From Myxococcales bacterium (lineage in GTDB: Bacteria; Myxococcota_A; Polyangia; Palsa-1104), in contig JAQBQH010000338.1 of assembly GCA_028287105.1 (NCBI GenBank), forward strand, positions 1 through 33,256: DNA of 33,256 nucleotides, in the 5' to 3' direction. Position 1 is the stretch's first letter, and each line of letters starts with the position of its first letter. Shown here in pieces: positions 1-8,300 of the stretch. The position numbers and the translations under genes are program-made. The notes beneath the pieces were generated by a model. The model was not told the origin of the DNA. It saw only the letters and a list, made by a program, of their open reading frames with translations, and searched no databases.

Positions 1-185
1 TTCTTGCGAGGACGACCTCGCCGTCGAGGAACAGCTACGTTGTCGAGCGTCGCCTCGGCGAGGCTTGCCTCGGCGGGACTGGCAGACGAAAGGTGCACTC
101 CGAGAGGAACACCCTTGCCGTCGACCAGTACCATGAGCTTTGTCCCCTTACCCTTGCGTGTTTTTCCGACGCAAGGCCCCCCTTT
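1..185 (-). CDS. IS5-family transposase, second frame (OrfB), partial
   Basis: Reading the minus strand one base back from OrfA gives GGPCVGKTRKGKGTKLM, then VLVDGKGVPLGVHLSSASPA and AVPRRRGRPRK before the window edge. This is the standard central part of IS427-type transposases, including the VDGKGVPL segment. The frame has a TAA at 188-186 just before the overlap and no start codon of its own nearby, so it is most simply expressed by -1 slippage at the run of five A and six G (177-187, minus strand). The second and third catalytic acidic residues would lie outside the window. Confidence 0.75.
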
Positions 186-505
186 TTAGCGGGAGCGAAA
201 GTCCCGTCCATGAACGCCTCGCTCCAGTCGAGCTGCGCTGCTTCATCGAGCTGCGCGAGAAACGCTCGCCACAACGCGAGCCACACGTCCTTGCGCTCCC
301 ACTCGCCGAGTCGACGCCAGCATGTCGACGGACTCGGATACTCTTTCGGCAGATCTTTCCATCGAGCGCCGGTGCGGAGAACCCAGAGGATTCCTTCAAA
401 GCACTGGCGATTATCGGCCGGTGGTCGGCCGCCACGCTTGCCCGGCATCCACTTCGGCAAATGCGGTTCGACCCTGGCCCATTGCTCGTCGGTGAGGCGC
501 TCCAT
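35..505 (-). CDS. IS5-family transposase, first frame (OrfA)
   Basis: This is the N-terminal half of an IS5-type DDE transposase (156 codons in this frame). It starts with MERLTDEQWARVEPHLP and contains the conserved WVLRTGARWKDLP stretch at about residues 41-53, then WSEAFMDGTFAPAKKGG, where the D of MDGT is the expected first catalytic aspartate. After the lysine-glycine pair (about residue 109) the frame loses similarity to the family, while the -1 frame restores it. The real product is therefore expected to be either a short OrfA or, after frameshifting, an OrfA-OrfB fusion that continues beyond the left edge. The ATG at 505 is the natural start. Confidence 0.85.
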   Translation of the reverse strand: MERLTDEQWARVEPHLPKWMPGKRGGRPPADNRQCFEGILWVLRTGARWKDLPKEYPSPSTCWRRLGEWERKDVWLALWRAFLAQLDEAAQLDWSEAFMDGTFAPAKKGGLASEKHARVRGQSSWYWSTARVFLSECTFRLPVPPRQASPRRRSTT

Positions 506-712
506 ATCAACGGTAGATCACGCCTGATGATCGCCCGCAAGAACTCGGAGCGCTAAATGGCCAACCGATCGATTTGATCAGACTTTCAGGCGGGCAGTTT
601 TGAAACTGGCTTCTAGCCCGTACCACTCCACGGCCCGTCTCGATCAAGCACAGACGGTCCGCTAGACCCGCCTCGTCACGGCGCTCCGAGGGGAGCGCCC
701 TTACGCGCCCCC

Positions 713-1348
713 CTACTTCACTCCCCCAAGATGGCGCCGATCGTTCAGCGCCTCCACATTCCAAAACCCCGCCTCCGACCTCCTCAGCCGATGCACCCCG
801 CAATTGTCCGTGCGAAAGAACACCGTCCCCGACTCCTCCAACCCGAGCACCCTCCGCACCAGCAGATTGAGCGTAAATGCATGCGACACCACGACCACCC
901 TCCCGCCGCCGCCGCTCGCATGCGCCGCAATCGCCGCCTCCAGGAAGTCCCCCGCCCGCACCAGACACGCCCGCGGCGTCTCCCCCTCCGGCGGACACGC
1001 ATCCGGCTCTCGTCGCATCATCGCCGCGAAGTGCTCCGGATGCTGCTCCTCCGCCTCCGCGAACGTCATCCCCGTGAATACGCCGACCGAGCGCTCGCGC
1101 AACGCCGGCGTGGTCTGCATTGCCACGCCCGTCGCCGCGACCAGCGGCTGCGCCGTCTGCACCGCGCGCACCAGATCGCTCGCGAAGATCGCCGCCACCG
1201 TCCCCTCGGCCGCGATCGCCGCCCCCGTCGCCTCGGCCTGCCGCCTTCCGAGCGCCGTCAGCGGCGTCGGGCCGTGCCCGCCGAAACGTCCGTTCTCGTT
1301 GCCTTCGCTCTGCCCATGGCGGACCAGCAGAATTTCAGTCGAACCCAT
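713..1348 (-). CDS. histidine phosphatase family protein (phosphoglycerate mutase-like)
   Basis: The 211-residue protein begins with the catalytic LVRHGQSEGN motif (RHG at residues 10-12; this His is phosphorylated in the family). It has the phosphate-pocket Arg in SDLVRAVQTA, the acidic donor in PALRERSVG, and the second catalytic His in VVVVSHAFTLNLL. Length and motif order fit the cobC/gpmB-like branch of the superfamily, whose substrates range from phosphoglycerate to nucleotides and alpha-ribazole phosphate, so the substrate is not assigned. It is divergent from the 80-residue gene at 1387 across 38 bases. There is no Shine-Dalgarno sequence; a -10-like TATATC ends 7 nt before the ATG, suggesting a leaderless mRNA. 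Confidence 0.85.
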   Translation of the reverse strand: MGSTEILLVRHGQSEGNENGRFGGHGPTPLTALGRRQAEATGAAIAAEGTVAAIFASDLVRAVQTAQPLVAATGVAMQTTPALRERSVGVFTGMTFAEAEEQHPEHFAAMMRREPDACPPEGETPRACLVRAGDFLEAAIAAHASGGGGRVVVVSHAFTLNLLVRRVLGLEESGTVFFRTDNCGVHRLRRSEAGFWNVEALNDRRHLGGVK

Positions 1349-1355
1349 GTGGCGT

Positions 1356-1362
1356 GATATAT
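1356..1362. promoter_or_regulatory. overlapping divergent -10 elements
   Basis: The AT-rich GATATATA sits in an otherwise GC-rich 38-base gap between two divergent genes. On the minus strand TATATC is followed by 7 nt and the ATG of the histidine phosphatase gene. On the plus strand TATATA lies about 24 nt before the ATG at 1387, which has its own AAGAGG ribosome site. One short element may therefore drive both genes, so the two would compete for polymerase. No clear -35 was seen. Confidence 0.4.
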
Positions 1363-1386
1363 ACGCGCGCCTAAGAGGTTCACGCC

Positions 1387-1629
1387 ATGCCCAATTACGC
1401 CCGACTCCACGAGCTGGTTTCCCACCGCGTCACCTTCGAATACGACACCGGCGCGAAGATCGTCGGCTACATCGCAGCCTGCAAACCGGCGAGCGGACCG
1501 GTCCAGGTCGTCGTCATGTCGCGCGTCGACATCCTCGACGACAAGGGGCGGGTGCTCGAGCACCACGACGAGTTCAGCTTCGTCCCCAACGTGCTGACGA
1601 ACTTCCGCCTGACCGAAGGGCCGTCGTAG
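1387..1629 (+). CDS. small conserved-looking protein, 80 residues, function unknown
   Basis: The ATG is preceded by AAGAGG at 8 nt spacing, and codon use is strongly GC-rich at third positions, so the gene looks real. The protein is beta-rich in appearance: a short N-terminal helix (ARLHELVSH), then alternating hydrophobic strands (RVTFEYDTGAKIVGYIAA, VQVVVMSRVDIL, DEFSFVPNVL, NFRLTE). A strand-Gly-strand start after a helix and a size near 80 residues recall small Sm/Lsm-like or OB-like barrels, but I see no diagnostic Sm motif and do not assign one. It is not a secreted protein (no signal peptide, one Cys). Confidence 0.7.
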   Translation: MPNYARLHELVSHRVTFEYDTGAKIVGYIAACKPASGPVQVVVMSRVDILDDKGRVLEHHDEFSFVPNVLTNFRLTEGPS

Positions 1630-1646
1630 CCGCCGACGAGCGTGGC

Positions 1647-2291
<645 letters not shown>

Positions 2292-2363
2292 ACGTGGAGC
2301 TAACACCACCCCGGAAGTTGCGTCAATGACCATTTACGTATTGCACTATATGTTGGATTAACC

Positions 2364-4139
2364 ATGCGAGAGCACATGAATCGGGATTCGGCGGGGCGGT
2401 GGCGCACGCTCTTTTGCGCAGCGAGCGGGATCCTCGTGCTCACGGGCTTCGGCTGCGCGGGGGTGGGCTTTCCCGACGTCAGCGACGGGCACGACCTCTC
2501 GACCGCGTTCGGCCCGCCGGTGATCAGCCGCATTCGCGACGCCGGCGCCGTACGGCTGCCGCAGAGCGGCGCCTGGAAGGGCGAGCCCGACGGCGTCGCC
2601 GGCCCGGGCGAGCTGCTCGTCATCGAAGGCGACAACTTCGGCCGCTTGCCGACGGTGAGCATCGGCGGCCGCGCCACCTCCATCGTCGCGCGCACCGACG
2701 GCGGCGGCATCGTCGCGCGCGTGCCGACGGGCGTGCCCGCGGGTGACGTGCCGGTCGTCGTCTCGCAGCCGAAGGGGCGCGTGCAGAAGAGCTTCCCCAT
2801 CCGCCGCTTCGCCGTCGTCGCGCACGGCGGCCAGGTCTACTTCCTCAAGGTCGATCGCAGCGGCGCGCAGCTCGTCGGAAAGTCGCTCCCCGTCACGGGT
2901 GCGCGCCTGGTACGCATCTCCGGCGACGGCGCCGCCGCCTACGTGATCGCCAGCCGTCCCGACGGCGACTACCTCCTCGCCATCGATCTTTGCGCGGCGG
3001 GCGGGCCCAGGCCGGCGCTCGAGAAGAAGCTGCCGCACCACGGCGCGCTCCTGACGACGGCGATGGATGCCTCGATCGCGGCCGTCGTCGGCGACGGCGA
3101 GATCACGCTCGTGCAGACGCGCGATCCACGCGCCCCCGCTCTCTTCGAGCCGATCGATCTGCCGATGGGCGCCAAGGCGCCGCGCGCGATCGAGCTGTCG
3201 CCCGACGGGAAGTTGCTCGCGGTCCTCGTCGGCGAAGGCAACCGGCTCGTGGCGCTCGACGTCGAGTCGCCGCCGCATTCGCACGTGGTGACCTCGGTCG
3301 ACCTCCTGCCCGATCAGAAGCTGCCGCTGGTGCGCGATCTGGCGTTCTCGTCCGACGGCGAGACCTTGTGGGTCGTCTCGGGCGACAACGAGAAGAGCCT
3401 GCCGGCGCTGCAGCCGACGCGGCTGACGGCGGTGCGCATCCTCGCCGGCAGCGAGCCGACCGCACCGATCGCCTCCGCGCCCGCCGCAGCGACGGGCGGG
3501 ACCGGCGTGACCAGCCCGACGGGCGCGAGCGGCGCGATCGCGTCGACGTCATCCGCCCCCGCGCCGTCAAGGCCGGCAGCCGCCGCCGCGTCACCGCCGG
3601 GGACGACTCGCAGCGGCGCGCGCCTCCTGTCGCTCTGGCGCACGCAGTCGGTGCCCGGCGCGGCCGCACCGCTCCACATCGCCGTCGCGCGCGGTCAGCC
3701 GCTGGCGTCGGGGACGACGATTCGCATGCCGCCCGACAAAGCGGCCGTGTTCGTCACCTCGGTCTCGAACGCGATGTTCAAGCTCGCCGATCTGAAGCTC
3801 GAGACCTCGGCCGGCGCCAAGGTTGCCCTCAACCTGTGGCACCCGCCGCAGCCGGGCATGCTGGTGCGCGCCGACATCAACGGCGGCGGCGGCCCGATGT
3901 TCACGACGGCGGAGCTGCCGTCGGCGGTCGACCTCACGCCCGACTCGCAGCTCCTGATGACGACGTCGGCGCGCGTCGTGCCGGTGCCGTCGACGGGCGG
4001 CGTGGTGGTCGACTTCGGCGTGACCTGGGCGCCCATCTTCGCCTCGACGATCACGCCGACGTTCCTGGCGCTCGACAAACTGGAGCCGGCGGAACTCAAG
4101 CCGCCGTTTCACCTCGGCGACATCCGCATCCAGCCCTGA
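2364..4139 (+). CDS. IPT/TIG-domain and beta-propeller-like surface protein
   Basis: The 591-residue protein starts with a positively charged N-region and a hydrophobic stretch ending LTGFGCAG, a likely but non-canonical lipoprotein signal. An IPT/TIG-like Ig fold follows at about residues 50-145 (VISRIRDAGAV, then GELLVIEGDNFG, VSIGGRATSIVA and VARVPTGVPAGDVPVVV). After that come repeats with the flavour of a WD40/YVTN propeller (AIELSPDGKLLAVLVGEG and DLAFSSDGETLWVVSGD). An Ala/Pro/Ser/Thr-rich linker (about 365-415) leads to a C-terminal beta-rich domain. Function is unknown; an extracellular or periplasmic binding or scaffold role is inferred. The stop is one base from the convergent symporter stop. 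An ATG at 2376 is an alternative start. Confidence 0.7.
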   Translation: MREHMNRDSAGRWRTLFCAASGILVLTGFGCAGVGFPDVSDGHDLSTAFGPPVISRIRDAGAVRLPQSGAWKGEPDGVAGPGELLVIEGDNFGRLPTVSIGGRATSIVARTDGGGIVARVPTGVPAGDVPVVVSQPKGRVQKSFPIRRFAVVAHGGQVYFLKVDRSGAQLVGKSLPVTGARLVRISGDGAAAYVIASRPDGDYLLAIDLCAAGGPRPALEKKLPHHGALLTTAMDASIAAVVGDGEITLVQTRDPRAPALFEPIDLPMGAKAPRAIELSPDGKLLAVLVGEGNRLVALDVESPPHSHVVTSVDLLPDQKLPLVRDLAFSSDGETLWVVSGDNEKSLPALQPTRLTAVRILAGSEPTAPIASAPAAATGGTGVTSPTGASGAIASTSSAPAPSRPAAAAASPPGTTRSGARLLSLWRTQSVPGAAAPLHIAVARGQPLASGTTIRMPPDKAAVFVTSVSNAMFKLADLKLETSAGAKVALNLWHPPQPGMLVRADINGGGGPMFTTAELPSAVDLTPDSQLLMTTSARVVPVPSTGGVVVDFGVTWAPIFASTITPTFLALDKLEPAELKPPFHLGDIRIQP

Positions 4140-4140
4140 G

Positions 4141-5397
4141 TCAGCCCTCTTCGATCTTCAGCTGGCCTTCCCAGCGCGCCACCACCACCGTCGCCAGGCA
4201 GTTGCCGATCACGTTCACCATCGTGCGCGCCATGTCCATGAGCGTGTCGACACCGAGGATGAGCGTGATGCCTTCGAGCGGCAGGTGATACGCGCCCAAC
4301 GTCGCTGCCAGCACCACCAGTGACGCGCGCGCCACGCCGGCCACGCCCTTCGACGTCAGCATGAGCGTGAGCATCATCGTCGTCTGCTGGCCGATGGTCA
4401 GATGCACGCCCGCCGCCTGCGCCACGAACACCGACGCCAGCGACAGGTAGAGCGTCGACCCGTCGAGGTTGAAGCTGTAGCCGAGCGGCAGGATGAAGGC
4501 GACGATGGGGCGCGGCACGCCGAGCTCCTCCATCGTCTCCATCGCGCGCGGCAGCGCCGCTTCGCTCGAGGCCGTCGAGAAGGCGATCAGCGCCGGCTCC
4601 TTGACCGCGCGTCCGAAGCGGCGCAGCGGAACGCGCGTCAAGAGCGCGATGGGCAGGAGCACGAGAACGAGAAACGCCACCAGCGCTCCGTAGAGCGTGC
4701 CGACCAGCGCGGCCAGGTTCCACAGCACCGAGATGCCGCCCTTGCCCACGGTGTAGGCGATGGCGGCGCCGACGCCGATGGGCGCGTAGTGCATGATGCC
4801 GTTGGTGAGCGTGAACATCGCGTCGGTGACGCTCTCGCACAGCTTGATGATCGGCTTGCCCTTCTCGCCGATCGATCCGACCGCGACGGCAAAGGCCATG
4901 GCGAAGACGACGATCTGCAGGACGTCGTTCTGCGCCATCGCCTGCACGACCGACTCCGGCACCGCGTGGAGCAGGATCTCCGACCAGGTCTGCGGATGGG
5001 CGGTCACCTCGGGCACGCCGGCGGTGGCCGGCAGCTGCACGCCGACGCCGGGCTTGACGAGGTTGACCGCGACGAGGCCGACGACGAGCGCCAGCGACGT
5101 CACGACCTCGAAGTAGATGATGGCGCGCAGCCCCATGCGGCCGACCTGCTTGAAGTGGCCGGCGCCGGCGATGCCCGCCACCAGCGACGAGAAGATCAGC
5201 GGCGCGACGATCATCTTGATGAGGCGCAGAAAGAGCGCGGCGAACGGCTTGAACAGATCGGCGCGCGCGGGCGCCCACTTCGAGACCACCGCGCCGACGA
5301 TGGTGCCGACGATGAGCCCGAGGATGATCTGCTGGCTTTGGCTGATGCGGAAACGGCGCGGAGCTGTGGGTTCGGGCGCGTTGTGGGCGTCGGTCAT
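4141..5397 (-). CDS. dicarboxylate/amino acid:cation symporter (DAACS family)
   Basis: This 418-residue inner-membrane transporter belongs to the GltP/DctA/GltPh family, which imports glutamate, aspartate or C4-dicarboxylates with H+ or Na+. Visible signatures are the first transmembrane helix QQIILGLIVGTIVGAVV, the hairpin-1 serine motif FSTASSEAALP, the NLDGSTLYL motif of TM7, and the TM8 motif DTLMDMARTMVNVIGN. In the last motif the substrate-binding Asp and Arg are present, and the residue matching the GltPh sodium-site Asp is Asn, as in many bacterial members. The start is chosen at the ATG that overlaps the kinase stop (ATGA at 5394-5397), implying translational coupling. The open frame continues upstream far beyond this ATG only because stops are rare. 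Confidence 0.92.
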   Translation of the reverse strand: MTDAHNAPEPTAPRRFRISQSQQIILGLIVGTIVGAVVSKWAPARADLFKPFAALFLRLIKMIVAPLIFSSLVAGIAGAGHFKQVGRMGLRAIIYFEVVTSLALVVGLVAVNLVKPGVGVQLPATAGVPEVTAHPQTWSEILLHAVPESVVQAMAQNDVLQIVVFAMAFAVAVGSIGEKGKPIIKLCESVTDAMFTLTNGIMHYAPIGVGAAIAYTVGKGGISVLWNLAALVGTLYGALVAFLVLVLLPIALLTRVPLRRFGRAVKEPALIAFSTASSEAALPRAMETMEELGVPRPIVAFILPLGYSFNLDGSTLYLSLASVFVAQAAGVHLTIGQQTTMMLTLMLTSKGVAGVARASLVVLAATLGAYHLPLEGITLILGVDTLMDMARTMVNVIGNCLATVVVARWEGQLKIEEG

Positions 5398-8300
5398 GGA
5401 AATCCGGGCGCGAGCGTAGCAGCAACGCGTCCCGGATCGCGCACCGATTGCGCGCGCATGAAGTCTTCGGCGGCGCGCACCAGCGTCGCGCCCTCGTCGC
5501 CACCGACGAGGCGGCCGAGCTGCCAGCGCGCGACGGCGCCCCACAGCGCCATCTCGGTGTTCTCGAAGCCGGCGATCGCCGTCGCCAGGCGGGCGCGCGC
5601 AGCCGTCGCGTCGCCGCGCGCCATGGCCACGCCGCCGTCGAGCACCGACCCCAGCGCCTCCGACCAGGGCATGCGCTCCTTGTGCAGCTTCTTGGCCATG
5701 CGCGCCGCTTCGTCGACGCGGCCGCTGGCCAGCGCCGCGCGGCCGCGCAGGTTCACCGCCTCGATGCGCGTCAGCTGGATCATGAGCAAGAGCGACTTCT
5801 TCAGCGGCGGCCAGGTGCGTTCGACGCGCTCCCACGCGCCGATGAAGTCGCCGGCGTAGAGGTCGGTCGTGCCCTCGGCCAGGAAGTTGTCCCAGTGCTG
5901 GTGGTGGAACCCCTGGCGCGACCAGGCGCGCATCGCCGTGGCGGCGGCGGCACGCGCGCCCTGGATGTCGTCGGCGGCGAGGTGGATGAAGTTGAGCTCG
6001 CCGATGCGCAGGTTGGTGGCGGCGTACAGATCGCCCCGCTCTTCCGCCTCGTGAATGGCGCGCGGCACGCGGTGCGACAGCTCGCGCATCTCGCCGAGAT
6101 AGGACAGCGCCCACAGGCTGAACGCCTGGGCGCTGTCCGCCTCCCAGGCGGCGCCGATGCAGCGATCGCGAAACATGCGCTCGGCGTCGGCGCAGTCGCG
6201 CGCGGCGGCGTGCCAGCGCCCCTCGAGAAACGCCGTGATGCCCGCGGTCGCAGCGACGAGAGCCTGCAGCGTCGTCGACTCCGACTTCGCCGCGATCTCG
6301 CCCGCCGCCGCGAGCAGCCGCGCCGTGCGCTTGACGGTGCGGCCGCCGCCTGCCGACGAGTGCGCCGCTTCCATCGCCAGCGCGCGCGCGATGCGGTCGG
6401 GCTCGCCGGCACGCAGCGCCAGAAGGAGGCTGCGCGTCTGATAGTCGGCACCGCGAATCGTGTCCACCAGCCCCATGCCGACCGCGATCGACAGCGACGT
6501 GTCGAGCCGCGCCAAGAGAAGCGTCGGCACTTCGCTCGCAGGTCGCGGCTGAAAGCCGAGCCCGCGCAGCCTGAGCCGCGCGCGATTCCACAAGAGCGAG
6601 GCCAGCGCTCCCGTCGGTGACTCGGGCATGCTCATGCCGACCGCCGACAACACGTTGCGCACGGCCGCCAGCCCGAGATCGACGTGGCCGCCGCGCAGGA
6701 ACTGCTCCGCCGCGCGCCGTCGCAGCTCCAGCGTCAGCGCCTCGGCGTGGCTGTCGCCGCCCGCCACCAGCTCGTCGTGCAGGTCGGCCGCCTGCTCGAG
6801 CGCGCGCGCCGCCTCGGCACCCCGCCCGGCGTTGGCGAGCGCATCGCCGACCTTGACGGCGAGCTGCCGGCGCGACGCCGACCCCGCCGGCGCCAGCGCC
6901 AGCGCGTCGCGATACAACGTGACCGCGCGGTCGAAGGCGAGACCGCGCGCCGCCTCTTCTGCCGCGACGCTGGTGTAGCGCGCCGCCTTTTCGCGATCGC
7001 CCGCCTCGGCGAAGTGCAGCGCCAGCGCCTGCGCATCGGCCTGCTTGGAGGCCTCGAGCGCCATCGCCAGCCGGCCGTGACGCATCTTGCGCGCCGCCGC
7101 GTCGAGATGGCGCAGCACCGCCTCGCGCACGCGATCGTGGTAGGGCTCGATCGTGTCCGACGGGTGCACGCCGCTGGTGCGCACCAGGTTCTGCGCGCGC
7201 AGCTGCGTCGTCAGCCGCGAATATTCGCTGAAGTCGTTGGCGGCGGCGACGGCGGCGGTCCCCTGCTGCAGCGGCGCACCGGCGACGGCGGTCAGCTCGA
7301 GGACGCGGCGCGCGTCGGCGTCGAGGAGCTCGATGCGGGCGTGCAGCGCGTCGTCGAGCTGCAGCGGCGGATTGGCGAGCGTGGCGCCGTGCGACAGCTT
7401 GTGGCGCACCAGCTCGTCGATGAAGAGCGGGTGGCCGTGCGCCTCGGCCGCGATGACCGCGGCCGACAGCGGACCCTCGCCGGCGGCGCGACCGAGGAGG
7501 TCGGCGGCCAGCTCGCGCGCCTCCATGGGCCCGAGCGGCTGCAGCGGCAGGAGACGCACGCCGTGCCCGAGCCGCCGCGCGATCTCGACCGCCGTGTTCT
7601 CGTCCGCCGAGCGGATCGTCGCGACCAGGAGGAGCGGCGGCGCATCGGGCGGGCGCAACAGCTCCGACAAGAGCGCCAGCGAATCGCCGTCGGCCCACTG
7701 CAGATCGTCGATGGCGATGACCAAGGGCCACTTCTCGGCGATGGCTCTGAGCAGCTGGCGGAGCGCCGCGAAGGCGCGCGTACGCAGCTCGGGCGGATCC
7801 TCGGGCGAGTGGCGCAGCGCCGGCACGCGCTCGATCGCCTCGACGCGCAAGAGGACGGGGAACAGCTCGGCTACGAGCGCGATCTCGCGCGGCAGCAGCG
7901 AGGCCACCTCGTCGGGCCACAGCGACGAGAGCCAGCGGGTCAAGGCATCGATGGCGCCGTCGACCGCTTTGTAGTGCACGCTCTCGCGCTCGTAGCAGCG
8001 GCCGGCCAGCACCACCGCGTCGGGCATACCGAGATCTTCGACGAAGCGGCGCACCACCGCGCTCTTGCCGACGCCCGACTCGCCATGGACCAGCAGCGCC
8101 GTCGTGCGCGTGCGCGATTGGATCAGCGCCTCCTTCAGCCGCGACAGCTCGTCCGCGCGCCCGACGAATCGCGGCGTGCGCGGCACCGCCAGCGACGGCG
8201 ACGCGACGCCGAGGCGGCGCAGCACCTCGGGTCCGTCCGGCCGTGCCGCCGGCGCGCGACGCAGAAGCTGCTTGCACAGCACCTCGAGATCCTCGGGGAC

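Larger units (their letters stand above)
1..505 (-). mobile_element. IS5-family (IS427-like) insertion sequence, one end only
   Basis: The left 505 bases hold the transposase region of an IS5-type element transcribed leftward; the rest of the element lies outside the window. The transposase is split into an upstream frame (35-505) and a downstream frame (1-185) joined by a slippery A/G run, the usual design of the IS427 subgroup. The upstream outer boundary is not fixed. It probably lies between 540 and 630, where the sequence contains the small inverted repeat CAGTTT-TG-AAACTG (about 597-610), but without the other end a terminal inverted repeat cannot be proved. Base composition here is less GC-rich than in the neighbours, consistent with acquisition. 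Confidence 0.8.

Noticed and set aside
506-712. A gene or RNA in the gap beside the insertion sequence
   Set aside because: Only open frames without start context or protein features are seen; the stretch more likely contains the end of the insertion sequence and spacer.
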